64,000 nucleotides of DNA from JBHEBG01 sp046557915. Its GTDB lineage: Bacteria > Bacteroidota > Bacteroidia > Flavobacteriales > Flavobacteriaceae. Below, piece after piece: positions 44,103-53,327 of this stretch (within the stretch, counting starts at the first letter, position 1; each line of letters starts with the position of its first letter). Below the pieces are notes generated by a model. That model worked only from the letters and a program-made list of their open reading frames with translations, was not told the DNA's origin and ran no database searches. Location of the stretch: the NCBI RefSeq assembly GCF_046557915.1, contig NZ_JBHEBG010000001.1, forward strand, positions 310,001-374,000. The letters run 5' to 3'. The translations under genes were made by a program, and so were the position numbers.

Positions 44103-46850
44103 TTAAAAAGTGTAACGTGCACTAACGTTGAACGTTCTTCCGAAACCGAAGAATACCCTGTTGCTTACATCAATACCTTCATAAGTGGCATTGGAACCAT
44201 CGGCAAAATTATTGGTCAATGATTCTGCTATGTATTCTGTATCGAAAAGGTTGTTTACGTTTACGGCCAAACTTACCGCACTCTCTCCAAACTTAAATTT
44301 GTAATAAGCGCCCACATCTACCAAACTATAGCTTGGTAAACGAAGTGAACCCTGATTATCAGGAAAATCAAAATCTTCCGCTGCAATTTGTGCAAATAGC
44401 CTAGATGCGTTATAGAGGCTTGTACTCAGTTTTAAATTGTCTATAGGTCTTATAATCATCTCCAAATTGGTGGTGAACTGTGCGGCATCGCCAACCTTTA
44501 TATCATCCAAGTATAAGGTAACATCGTCATCAATGAGGTTTCGATCATCATCGAAGGCAGATCCGTTTGCGTTACCTCCATATTCCCAGTTCCCCATGGA
44601 TAACATGGCCCTAAAACTTAAAACGTCATTGGCCCTATAATCCGCTTCTATCTCTATTCCGGTATGTATTTGTTCTATACCTGTAATATTAGCGGTTCCT
44701 TCATCCCCTTGAGGTGTAGTGATGTCCAAATCTTGAAATCTGTCTTTCCAGGAAGTCCTATAGATATTTATTTTGGCTCTAAAGTCATCCAAGTTTAGAC
44801 CATATCCCAATTCTAATCCTAAAATTTTCTCATTTTGAAGATCAGGGTTAAGATCATTATCAAAATTAAGGTACACTGCGTCAAAAAGAGGTTGCTTGGA
44901 ATAGTAACCTGCGTTTACAAATACGTTGTTCCTGGCATCGATGTTTACGTTGAGGCCACCTTTAATATTACCTCCCAAAATGTTTTCCCAATCGGTTTCT
45001 TGTAAAGGATCGGAGTCCAAGTAATTAAAGTAATCCACTCGTTTAAATCCTTGCTGTGAAACACCTCCTTGAAGAAAGGTAGAAACTGTACCGTTGGAAT
45101 ATTCTATTTGGCCAAATGCTCCGGCCCATCTTACCAAGCCATCGTTGTAATAGTCGATTTTCTCATCGTCGTCAATACTTCTAAACACATTCCAAAGTCC
45201 GGAAACATCTGAAGTTACTTCTTGTGTTATCACGTTGAACGGATTGTTTACATCATCATTATCTCTGTAACCATCTGCTCCAAGTAAGTTATCCACTCTT
45301 CTATAGTGGATACCCTTATAGCTTCTAAGATCTAAACCTACGTCCCAGCTTAAGTGTTCCGTTGCCTCGGTATGGAAATTGGCAATAACCCCAAACCAGT
45401 TGTGCGAGTTAACCGAGCCTCTTCTTATAAAACCGTTCCTTCTAATTGCTCCAGGTAAGTTGTTAGGATCGGTAGGGTCCCCAAAATCGCCAATACTATC
45501 ATCGTTTACAACAAAGGTACCGGTAATGGGATCTACTGTATTGCCAAATACAAAACCGTCGTTGAATGTAGTTTCAACACCAGAATTGGATGCTACGATC
45601 TGGTCCCATAATACGGCACCATTATCATCGCGAAATCTACTAGAGCTGGCAAAATTACCTCCCAATCTTCCAATATCGCCAGTTCCGCCACCTCTACCAT
45701 AAGAGGCATAACCAGAAGCGGATAAGGTAGATTTGTCATTAACCTTCATTTCCCAGTTAATGGACAGCACTGGTTTATGGTAAAAGTTTCTTCTCCAGTT
45801 AAACTCCTGTCCGTTTAAGTTACCGTGGTTAAAGTTGTACTTGGTCCCAAATTCCAAAAATTGTTCTAGGGTTGCTGTGCTAAAAAAGCTCGAGGTTCTT
45901 TGGTTATGCACTTGCGGAGCTCCAGTAAGTATAAACTGGAAGTTGTGTTTATCGTTTGGTTCGTACCCAAATCCTATGAAATAATTATATCCTTCAAATT
46001 CAGTTCCTTGCACATAACCATTTCCCGATGTTCTACCCAATAAGACAGAAGCGGCAAAACCATTTTCCAGCTTACCTGTATTGTATGAAACATTGGTCTT
46101 TATATAACCATCGTTACCCGCACTTACAGTAACGTTACCGCCTTCTTCTTTTTCGGTAGACTTGGTAATGATGTTAATTGTTCCTCCTACGGATGAGATG
46201 GCCAATTTGGAAGAGCCCAAGCCCCTTTGTACTTGCATGGCCGTGGTTACATCACTTAGACCTGCCCAGTTACTCCAGAAGACACGCCCGTTTTCCATAT
46301 CGTTGATTGGAATACCGTTGATCATAACCGCTGTGTTCTGGGAATCAAAACCTCTAATGTTTATTCTACCATCACCAAATCCGCCACCGGTTTTAGTGGT
46401 ATACACGGAAGGGGTAGTTCTAAGAATTTCCGGAAATTCCTGTGATCCCAATTTTTCTTGGATCTGTGCTGCTCGAATTGTAGAGACAGCCACGGGCGTT
46501 TCTCGCTCCTTGGCAATATCCAATATTCCGGTCACAACAACACCTTCCAATTCCTCGGCATCAGGTTGTAAGGTAATGGTCCCAACATTTCCTTCTCCTG
46601 AATAATTAACTTGCTTGGCAATGAATCCCAAATAGGAAACAACCAAGACCCCCGAGTTTTCAGAAACTTCTAAAGTGAAATTTCCATCAAAATCGGTCGA
46701 TGCCCCATTATCCGTTCCTTGGACAAGAACACTTGCTCCTGGCAAGGGTCCACCCAAATCACTGTCAATAACAGAACCTGTAATCGTTACTTGTGAAAAT
46801 GCAACAGCGGACATTAATAACGCCGCAGTCACGATGTACATTTTTCTCAT
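44103..46850 (-). CDS. TonB-dependent receptor with carboxypeptidase-regulatory-like domain
   Basis: A 915-residue outer-membrane transporter. The ATG at 46850 (MRKMYIVTAALLMSAVAFSQ) is preferred over a start 12 codons upstream because it opens the signal peptide. CarboxypepD_reg-like domain: GSVIDSDLGGPLPGASV, DFDGNFTLE; plug: RINIRGFDSQNTAVMINGIP and NWAGLSDVTT; barrel ends in NVSARYTF. It is clearly related to the receptor at 39020-41758. It stands alone, with an upstream promoter box and a strong terminator. No partner gene suggests its substrate. Confidence 0.92.
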   Translation of the reverse strand: MRKMYIVTAALLMSAVAFSQVTITGSVIDSDLGGPLPGASVLVQGTDNGASTDFDGNFTLEVSENSGVLVVSYLGFIAKQVNYSGEGNVGTITLQPDAEELEGVVVTGILDIAKERETPVAVSTIRAAQIQEKLGSQEFPEILRTTPSVYTTKTGGGFGDGRINIRGFDSQNTAVMINGIPINDMENGRVFWSNWAGLSDVTTAMQVQRGLGSSKLAISSVGGTINIITKSTEKEEGGNVTVSAGNDGYIKTNVSYNTGKLENGFAASVLLGRTSGNGYVQGTEFEGYNYFIGFGYEPNDKHNFQFILTGAPQVHNQRTSSFFSTATLEQFLEFGTKYNFNHGNLNGQEFNWRRNFYHKPVLSINWEMKVNDKSTLSASGYASYGRGGGTGDIGRLGGNFASSSRFRDDNGAVLWDQIVASNSGVETTFNDGFVFGNTVDPITGTFVVNDDSIGDFGDPTDPNNLPGAIRRNGFIRRGSVNSHNWFGVIANFHTEATEHLSWDVGLDLRSYKGIHYRRVDNLLGADGYRDNDDVNNPFNVITQEVTSDVSGLWNVFRSIDDDEKIDYYNDGLVRWAGAFGQIEYSNGTVSTFLQGGVSQQGFKRVDYFNYLDSDPLQETDWENILGGNIKGGLNVNIDARNNVFVNAGYYSKQPLFDAVYLNFDNDLNPDLQNEKILGLELGYGLNLDDFRAKINIYRTSWKDRFQDLDITTPQGDEGTANITGIEQIHTGIEIEADYRANDVLSFRAMLSMGNWEYGGNANGSAFDDDRNLIDDDVTLYLDDIKVGDAAQFTTNLEMIIRPIDNLKLSTSLYNASRLFAQIAAEDFDFPDNQGSLRLPSYSLVDVGAYYKFKFGESAVSLAVNVNNLFDTEYIAESLTNNFADGSNATYEGIDVSNRVFFGFGRTFNVSARYTF

Positions 46851-46939
46851 TTCTCTAGTGTTTAATTGTTTTAGTCGATGCTGCAAAAATGCGGAGTTTT
46901 TAGAAACGAGGCATTAAGGCAGTGTTAAATTAGTCAGTA

Positions 46940-46947
46940 CAAATTTA
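46940..46947 (-). promoter_or_regulatory. Putative -7 box for the receptor at 44103
   Basis: The complement reads TAAATTTG, an exact TANNTTTG match 90 bases upstream of the start. A clear TTTG at -33 is missing. Confidence 0.35.
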
Positions 46948-47020
46948 ACATAAATTTATCATAATTTACATTGAGAACGAGGAAGTTATAAACGTCTTAA
47001 AAAAATGGGAAAATCGATGT

Positions 47021-48658
47021 TCAACCCTTAAATGACTGAAGAAGTTGTAAGGTAGAAGCGTCATGATCGGCAATTTCTGAATTTTCTATATCCTTAAGAA
47101 TAGTGCTTGCCAATTGCTTGCCCAATTCTACGCCCCATTGATCATAACTAAAGATGTTCCAGATAACCCCCTGAACGAATATTTTGTGTTCGTAAAGGGC
47201 AATTAAAGCTCCCAAACTTGCTGGGGTCAGCTGATCTATCAAAAAAGTATTTGTGGGCTTGTTGCCTTCAAAAATTTTAAACGGTAGTAAGGCCGCCAAC
47301 TGTTGGTCCGTAAGATTGGTAGTTGCAAGTTCTTTAACTACTTCGTCGGAAGTCTTTCCATTCATCAAAGCTTCCGTTTGCGCAAAAAAATTGGCCATTA
47401 ATTTATTATGATGATCCATTTCTCCATGCAAGGGCTTTTTGTAACCTATAAAATCGGTTGGAATCAATTTTGTACCCTGATGGATCAGTTGAAAAAAGGC
47501 ATGTTGCGAATTGGTGCCTGGTTCTCCCCAAATAATCGTCCCGGTCTCATAGCCCGTCCTATTACCGTTACGGTCCATGCTCTTACCATTGCTTTCCATA
47601 ATTCCTTGTTGCAAATAGGCCGAAAATCTGCTTAAGTATTGTGTATACGGAATAATAGCTTCTGTTTCTGCCCCGTGGAAATTGTTGTACCACACACTTA
47701 ATAAGGCTAGGGTAACGGGGATGTTTTCTTCAAAACTGCTGTTCCTAAAGTGTTCGTCCATGGCATTGGCACCCATTAACAGGGAATCGTAATTTTCATA
47801 CCCTACGGCTAGTGCTATGGATAAGCCAACCGCGCTCCACAAAGAAAAGCGGCCACCTACCCAATCCCACATCGGAAACACGTTCTCGGAAGAAATGCCA
47901 AATTCTTTTATTTTGGCCGTGTTTGTAGATACCGCGGCAAAGTGTTTGGCCACGTCTTCTTGTTTGGCATGTTTTAAAAACCATGTCTTAATTGTGGTGG
48001 CATTGCTCAGGGTTTCCTGGGTGGTAAATGTTTTGGATACTACCACAAAAAGTGTGGTCTCTGCATCTAATTCTTTCAGCACTTCCCTAACGTGATCTCC
48101 GTCTACGTTGCTTACAAAATGCATTTTTAGGTGATTGCCATAGAATTTTAAGGCTTCCACTACCATGGCTGGCCCTAAATCGGATCCGCCTATTCCAATA
48201 TTTACAACATCCGTAAAGGCTTTTCCGGTGTGTCCTTTTTTCTTTCCTGTGATAATGGCATTGGTAAAATCTTTAATATGTTCCTTTACCGCATAAACTT
48301 CAGGAATTACATTTTCGCCCTCGGCCAATACAACATCTTCTTTTTTTGCCCTAAGTGCGGTATGTAGCACGGCCCTTCCTTCTGTTTGATTGATCTGGTC
48401 CCCTGAAAAGTAGTTCTGGATAGCCTTTTTCAAACCCACTTCTTCGGCAAGCTCGGTCAGTAGTGCCATGGTTTCCTCGGTAATCCTATTTTTTGAATAG
48501 TCTACCATGAAATCCTTCCATCTTATGGTAAATTTCTTGGCTCTATTGCTATCAGTTGTAAAAAGTTCCTTTAGATGGGTTTGTTTTTGTGCTTCAAAAT
48601 GCTGTCCTAGTTTCTTCCAAGCTTTTGTAGTAGTTGGGTCAATGTTGGGTAGTGACAT
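47021..48658 (-). CDS. pgi: Glucose-6-phosphate isomerase
   Basis: A 545-residue cytoplasmic enzyme interconverting glucose-6-phosphate and fructose-6-phosphate. The SIS-type motifs are intact: VNIGIGGSDLGPAMV (about 150-165), VVVSKTFTTQET, DWVGGRFSLWSAVGLSIAL and the C-terminal WGVELGKQLA. Its length equals that of the E. coli family. It begins one base after the peptidase stop on the same strand and probably belongs to the same transcript as that gene and the dioxygenase-family gene upstream of it. Confidence 0.97.
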   Translation of the reverse strand: MSLPNIDPTTTKAWKKLGQHFEAQKQTHLKELFTTDSNRAKKFTIRWKDFMVDYSKNRITEETMALLTELAEEVGLKKAIQNYFSGDQINQTEGRAVLHTALRAKKEDVVLAEGENVIPEVYAVKEHIKDFTNAIITGKKKGHTGKAFTDVVNIGIGGSDLGPAMVVEALKFYGNHLKMHFVSNVDGDHVREVLKELDAETTLFVVVSKTFTTQETLSNATTIKTWFLKHAKQEDVAKHFAAVSTNTAKIKEFGISSENVFPMWDWVGGRFSLWSAVGLSIALAVGYENYDSLLMGANAMDEHFRNSSFEENIPVTLALLSVWYNNFHGAETEAIIPYTQYLSRFSAYLQQGIMESNGKSMDRNGNRTGYETGTIIWGEPGTNSQHAFFQLIHQGTKLIPTDFIGYKKPLHGEMDHHNKLMANFFAQTEALMNGKTSDEVVKELATTNLTDQQLAALLPFKIFEGNKPTNTFLIDQLTPASLGALIALYEHKIFVQGVIWNIFSYDQWGVELGKQLASTILKDIENSEIADHDASTLQLLQSFKG

Positions 48659-48659
48659 T

Positions 48660-49931
48660 TTATTGGTTGAGGGTTAGCAATTCTTCTTCCGGTTCAATCT
48701 CTGGGAAAGCTATACAATCTAACTGATCTTTAATCGGGCTAATAAAATCGTAATACTTGGGCCTTAAAGCTTGGGCCATTGGTTCGGCCGCAGGAAGTTT
48801 TTGCCTAAGTGGGTCTACTTGCCTGCCATTTTTCCAGAAACGATAGCAAACGTGTGGCCCTCCAGTATTTCCGGTCATACCTACCCAACCGATGATATCG
48901 CCCTGTTTTACAAAATCTCCCTTTCTTACATTTTGTTTTTTCATATGGAGGTATTGCGTGCTGTAAGTACCGTTATGGCGAATTTTTACATATTTTCCGT
49001 TGCCTCCCCTTCGCGTAGATTCGGTAACCGTGCCATTGGCGGTAGCCATAATAGGAGTGCCTACAGGTGCCGCGTAGTCCGTTCCTTTATGTGGTCTTAC
49101 TTTATAGCCATAGTATCGGATTCTCCTTTTTAGGTTATATCTAGAGGATATTCTGCTAAATTTAACTGGGGCCCTTAAAAAAGTTCTTCTAAGATTATTG
49201 GCATTTTCGTCAAAATAGTCATCTAGATTTTTAAGCGAGTCCGCTTCAAAGTTAAAGGCATAGAAAGGTTTACCACTATGTTCAAAATAGGCAGCTTCTA
49301 TAGGTTCGGCTCCCGCGTAAATAGAATCGTTGATAAACTTCTCCTTATAGATGACCCTAAATTTATCCCCTTTCTGGAGTCTAAAAAAATCGATGGTCCA
49401 TGCGTAGATCTCAGACAGATTATTTGTTACATTGTAATCTATGCCTTGGTCTAAAATTGCTTCGGACAACGATGTTTCTATTATGCCCGATGCTTCGCGT
49501 TGCACGTACTTAACCTCTTTTTTGTTTTTATATGCAACTACGGAATCCCTCAGATCTACTACCGTATAATTTATTCTGTCATTTTCGTATATAAAGACTT
49601 GGGCGGTCTCGGAGGTATCCTTGGACTTTAGAATAACATAAGGCTTGCCCACCATAATTCTCCGTACATCAAAAGTATCTCTGTATTCTTCGGATACTTT
49701 GGCAATTTTGGGATAATCTACTTTGTTGCGTAGCATAAGCTCGCCAAAACTATCCCCATTCCTTACGGTATCTTGTTGAACGGTAAAGTTATTAAGATCA
49801 AAACCGTATTGCTTTACCACAACTGGTTCTTCCATTATCCTAACTTCGGATATTTCAGCACTAGGTTGTTTTTCCTCGTTACAAGATGTCAATATGCCAA
49901 TTGCTAAAATTACGCCCCAATATTTTTGCAT
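48660..49931 (-). CDS. M23 (LytM-type) peptidoglycan endopeptidase lipoprotein
   Basis: A 423-residue lipoprotein: the signal sequence ends in the lipobox LTSC at about Cys16. An OapA/LysM-like N-terminal part and a middle domain lead to the M23 domain (about 285-395): HKGTDYAAP supplies the His and Asp zinc ligands, and the catalytic His lies in YLHMKKQ. In the HxH motif the sequence is GPHVCYRFW, so Cys replaces the second His, normally a zinc ligand. Cys can bind zinc, so activity is not excluded. It presumably trims cell-wall cross-links in the periplasm. It is close to pgi and to the dioxygenase gene. Confidence 0.88.
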   Translation of the reverse strand: MQKYWGVILAIGILTSCNEEKQPSAEISEVRIMEEPVVVKQYGFDLNNFTVQQDTVRNGDSFGELMLRNKVDYPKIAKVSEEYRDTFDVRRIMVGKPYVILKSKDTSETAQVFIYENDRINYTVVDLRDSVVAYKNKKEVKYVQREASGIIETSLSEAILDQGIDYNVTNNLSEIYAWTIDFFRLQKGDKFRVIYKEKFINDSIYAGAEPIEAAYFEHSGKPFYAFNFEADSLKNLDDYFDENANNLRRTFLRAPVKFSRISSRYNLKRRIRYYGYKVRPHKGTDYAAPVGTPIMATANGTVTESTRRGGNGKYVKIRHNGTYSTQYLHMKKQNVRKGDFVKQGDIIGWVGMTGNTGGPHVCYRFWKNGRQVDPLRQKLPAAEPMAQALRPKYYDFISPIKDQLDCIAFPEIEPEEELLTLNQ

Positions 49932-49933
49932 TA

Positions 49934-50902
49934 TTATTTTTCTATTTTTTCTGGGTTAAATATATGATCTACCCATTGTTTTCCCCAATTGTCCAATTCT
50001 TCCAGCGAATAAAGTTCAGGAAAAAAAACTACTTTCTGAAAACTTGGCGGAAGAAAATCTTTCCAATTGGTACCCCCTGTAGCATCTACCGAGGCGTTAT
50101 CTCGTTTGAGGTAGCGATATGCGGACCCCATGTGCATCAATGGCCAATTTACGTTTGCATTGATATCCATGGTCTTTAACGCGTCTATCAAGGTTTTATT
50201 ATTCCTTATTTTCTCTGGTAGCTGCAGGTATTTATGATAGATGGTTTTGTCTTTTACCTGATTGGCGATCCTTATCAGCCTTGGGGTGTATCGGTACTCG
50301 AACTGCTTAAGTGTCAGTGTTTTATCGCCTGTTTCCGCATCTGTTGCCCCCTTTTTCCAATAAATATGTTCGTAGAGTTCCTCAATAGGGTTTTGCGAAG
50401 AAAACTGCCCACGTTCTGTATGGTGTACCAAATTTTCCAGAGGAGTAGCATATACTTCTATCATTCGGTACTGGGCGGACTGAAATCCACTGGCGGGAAG
50501 CAGTGCCATACGGTATTGCAAAAATTGTTGGCGCTCCATACCGTTGATCATAATACTGAAAGACGAAATCAATGCTTTATAATAACTGTTGATCCTTCTT
50601 ACCTTTTCAACGAAAAAATCAAGTTCTTGAGAAACAACATCCACCAATTGTTTTTGCTCGTGCAATATCAGCTTAAAGTAAAGTTCTGTAATCTGGTGGT
50701 ACATGATGAAAATTTCTTCATCCGGAAAATGGGTCCTAGGTACCTGAAGGCTCAACAAAGTGTCTAAATGGATGTAATCCCAGTAGGTAAGGTAACGCTG
50801 GTACAGGAGGCCGTCTAAATATGAGCTTAAATCCTGACCCGAGTCTTTATATTTTTCTTCAAGCTTTAAAATTTGGGATTCAATGCGTTCCTTGTTCTTC
50901 AT
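49934..50902 (-). CDS. Tryptophan 2,3-dioxygenase family protein
   Basis: A 322-residue haem protein of the TDO superfamily, which opens the indole ring of tryptophan to N-formylkynurenine. Family marks are YLTYWDYIHLDTLLSLQVPR, EIFIMYHQITELYFKLILHE (with the His in the substrate pocket) and the middle helix SGFQSAQYRMIEVY. TDO is normally about 280-380 residues, so length fits. No other kynurenine-pathway gene is near; hppD, for another aromatic amino acid, lies 1.1 kb upstream. The general family is clear, the exact substrate less so. Confidence 0.88.
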   Translation of the reverse strand: MKNKERIESQILKLEEKYKDSGQDLSSYLDGLLYQRYLTYWDYIHLDTLLSLQVPRTHFPDEEIFIMYHQITELYFKLILHEQKQLVDVVSQELDFFVEKVRRINSYYKALISSFSIMINGMERQQFLQYRMALLPASGFQSAQYRMIEVYATPLENLVHHTERGQFSSQNPIEELYEHIYWKKGATDAETGDKTLTLKQFEYRYTPRLIRIANQVKDKTIYHKYLQLPEKIRNNKTLIDALKTMDINANVNWPLMHMGSAYRYLKRDNASVDATGGTNWKDFLPPSFQKVVFFPELYSLEELDNWGKQWVDHIFNPEKIEK

Positions 50903-50910
50903 GCGGAAAT

Positions 50911-51690
50911 TTAATCCATTATAATCTTAAACTGATTTTTTAATCCGTTATAACCATCCAAATCAGCTTTTATGGCCCCTATGGTTAAATCGGCCTTTAT
51001 ACGAATGGGTATTTTGTTTTTGTCATTGGACACCCAGACAGAAAGGCTTTCTTGCTCCTTAAAAACACGACCGGATTGCACATAGGGCCTAAATTTTAAA
51101 CATTCTACCTTACCGTATTTGGTTCTAAGTACCTCCTTGCCCAAAAATTTTAGTTTAAACTTAAAAACACCATCGTCATCGTACAGCATATCGAGGTAAA
51201 TGGATTCCCCTTTGGTCAGATCCTTTAGCTCATAATTGTTCCTAAGATAGTAGAATGCGGACAATAGGTCCTGAATACTATCTTGAATGGCAAAATTAAA
51301 CTTTTTCTTATTCTTCTTATCATTTAGAATGGCTTTGTCCTCTTTATGGTCAAAATTGATTTCCACATCTTTGGTATACCCACCTTCGTTTATCTTTCTA
51401 ACAAACCGGTAGGGCTTGCCATCTCCTTGCCCAAAATAACTTTCATAGGTATCGTCCACTTTAAAAAATATACTTGCAAAACCGGTTGTTCTCCCCTTGC
51501 CCACTACGTGGTATACAGGGATGCTATCTATTTTTGTAGTATTCAGTTGAAGCGTAGCATAACTAGCATTTAAAAAGCCGTAATGAATACGAAACTTTAA
51601 CCACTCTCCGGGCTTATATGCCGCTCTGTTTCCCTGGGCACTTAAAGAAACCGAAATAGATAAAAAAAGAAGAATAGAAAGCTTTTTCAT
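50911..51690 (-). CDS. DUF3108 domain protein, exported
   Basis: A 259-residue protein with a signal peptide (MKKLSILLFLSISVSLSAQG) and a single DUF3108 domain (AAYKPGEWLKFRIHYGFLNA, SGRVFKEQESLSVWVSNDKNKIPIRI). The family is periplasmic and of unknown function in Bacteroidota. The end (KADLTIGAIKADLDGYNG) is typical. It begins a minus-strand group with the dioxygenase, peptidase and pgi genes; eight bases separate it from the dioxygenase start. Confidence 0.88.
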   Translation of the reverse strand: MKKLSILLFLSISVSLSAQGNRAAYKPGEWLKFRIHYGFLNASYATLQLNTTKIDSIPVYHVVGKGRTTGFASIFFKVDDTYESYFGQGDGKPYRFVRKINEGGYTKDVEINFDHKEDKAILNDKKNKKKFNFAIQDSIQDLLSAFYYLRNNYELKDLTKGESIYLDMLYDDDGVFKFKLKFLGKEVLRTKYGKVECLKFRPYVQSGRVFKEQESLSVWVSNDKNKIPIRIKADLTIGAIKADLDGYNGLKNQFKIIMD

Positions 51691-51781
51691 GCCTATAAGT
51701 TATTTGTAAAATTAATAAAACGGTACCAAACCATTTATTTTTTACAATTACTTAAACAAAATTTATTCCAAAGTATTGTAT

Positions 51782-51815
51782 AAAAAAAAGCCCAGCTTAA
51801 AAACTGGGCTTTTCC
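51782..51815 (-). terminator. Terminator between DUF3108 and hppD
   Basis: AAAAGCCCAG (51786-51795) pairs with CTGGGCTTTT (51804-51813). The eight A at 51782-51789 read as a long T tract on the minus strand, so it probably ends hppD transcription, about 195 bases past its stop. Confidence 0.8.
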
Positions 51816-51840
51816 TAAATAACCAACCAAACTTTAAATT

Positions 51841-51890
51841 ATGAAAAACCAATACTTAAAGTAATAAGGGAACCACCCCTTATGTGACAC
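51841..51890. other. Seven-codon frame and inverted repeat in the hppD-DUF3108 gap
   Basis: The 317-base gap 51,691-52,007 holds the terminator at 51,782, then ATG AAA AAC CAA TAC TTA AAG TAA (51,841-51,864, plus strand). An ATAAGGG / CCCTTAT inverted repeat (51,864-51,870 and 51,877-51,883) follows directly. It looks like a leader peptide with an attached stem-loop, but no plus-strand gene follows, so it may be a decayed gene start. Otherwise I see nothing in the gap. Confidence 0.25.
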
Positions 51891-52007
51891 AAATTTAATG
51901 CATCATTCGTATTCTGTAAATGGTTTTAACGTACTTTAACTAAGCTCTTAACAGTAATTTATGATGCTGGCCAAAAATTTACAAATTATTAAGAATATTG
52001 AGCGCCT

Positions 52008-53150
52008 CTAGAGGGTTCCCCTAGATTCTTGTTCCCGTTCTATAGCTTCAAAAAGGGCTTTAAAATTTCCTTTTCCAAAGGATTTTGCCCCTTTGCGCTG
52101 AATAATTTCTATGAACATTGTAGGACGGTCCAAGATGGGTTTTGTAAATATCTGCAACAAGTAACCCTCGTCGTCCCTGTCTATTAAAATACCCAACTCC
52201 CTAAGGGGTTCTAAATCCTCATCTATTTCGCCTACCCTGTCTAATACATCTTCGTAATATGAGCTTGGAACCGTTAAAAAATCTATCCCACGATTGCGTA
52301 AAGCAGTTACCGTTTCTATAATATTATCCGTTGCTAAAGCCATGTGTTGAACTCCTGCACCATTATAGAATTCTATATATTCCTCTATTTGCGATTTTTT
52401 TCTGCCGTCCGCAGGTTCGTTGATAGGGAATTTTATCCTTCCGTTGCCGTTGCTCATTACCTTGCTCATAAGCGCGGTATATTCGGTGGAAATGTCTTTG
52501 TCATCAAAAGAGACCAGTTGTGCAAAGCCCATAACCTCAGCATAAAATTTGCACCATTTGTTCATTTCGTTCCAGCCCACATTGCCCACCATATGGTCTA
52601 CATAATTTAAACCAACATCAGTAGGGTTATAAAACGGTTTCCATGCTGTATACCCGGGCATAAACACGCCGTTATAGTTTTTTCTTTCCACAAAGACATG
52701 AACGGTTTCGCCATAGGTATGTATCCCAGAAAGTATCACCTCACCATCTTTATCTTCCAATTTACGGGGTTCAAAATAGCTTTCCGCTCCCCTATCCGTG
52801 GTTTCCAAATAACTTTTGGAGGCATCGTCTACCCACAGGGCTATAGCCTTTACCCCATCGCCATGCTTATCTATATGCGCATTGATCTCCCCACCAGATT
52901 TTAAGGGTGATGTTAGCACCAACCTTATCTTATCTTGTTGCACAACATAAGATACTTTGTCCTTTAAGCCCGTTTCCAGACCAGCGTACGCCAAAGGTTG
53001 AAAGCCCCATGCCGACATATAATAGTGGGCCGCTTGTTTTGCATTGCCCACGTAAAGTTCTATGTAATCTGTTCCCAATAGGGGTAAAAAATCCTCTGCC
53101 TCTAAATTCTCTTTGGGAAGTTGTAATGAAGTCTTATCTGTTATTGCCAT
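52008..53150 (-). CDS. hppD: 4-hydroxyphenylpyruvate dioxygenase
   Basis: A 380-residue non-haem iron(II) enzyme turning 4-hydroxyphenylpyruvate into homogentisate in tyrosine breakdown. The ATG at 53150 (MAITDKTSLQL) is preferred to a start 33 codons upstream, because that upstream part runs through the promoter-like region and is not conserved. Metal ligands: His in LNYVDHMVGNV, His in GVQHMALATDNI and Glu in MFIEIIQRKG. The C-terminal helix with GNFKALFEAIE is typical. It is alone on its transcript, with a palindrome at 53,192-53,207 upstream. homogentisate dioxygenase is not in the window. Confidence 0.96.
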   Translation of the reverse strand: MAITDKTSLQLPKENLEAEDFLPLLGTDYIELYVGNAKQAAHYYMSAWGFQPLAYAGLETGLKDKVSYVVQQDKIRLVLTSPLKSGGEINAHIDKHGDGVKAIALWVDDASKSYLETTDRGAESYFEPRKLEDKDGEVILSGIHTYGETVHVFVERKNYNGVFMPGYTAWKPFYNPTDVGLNYVDHMVGNVGWNEMNKWCKFYAEVMGFAQLVSFDDKDISTEYTALMSKVMSNGNGRIKFPINEPADGRKKSQIEEYIEFYNGAGVQHMALATDNIIETVTALRNRGIDFLTVPSSYYEDVLDRVGEIDEDLEPLRELGILIDRDDEGYLLQIFTKPILDRPTMFIEIIQRKGAKSFGKGNFKALFEAIEREQESRGTL

Positions 53151-53191
53151 GATATTTTGAATTGATTTATAAAAATTGTAACCTGCCAAAT

Positions 53192-53207
53192 ACGGACAAA
53201 TGTCCGT
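53192..53207. promoter_or_regulatory. Palindromic operator candidate upstream of hppD
   Basis: ACGGAC-AAAT-GTCCGT is a perfect 6-bp-arm palindrome 42-57 bases upstream of the hppD start, where a regulator could cover the promoter. TTTG stretches occur inside it on the minus strand. Confidence 0.45.
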
Positions 53208-53327
53208 TTTGCTTTTACCACATTGCCCTAAGGTGGGCCGTAATATCAATTCTCGATCTTATCATAATCGCTACAATAGGAAATACAAATATCGGAAAAA
53301 ACCATCAATTTGTAACGCAATAGCCCC

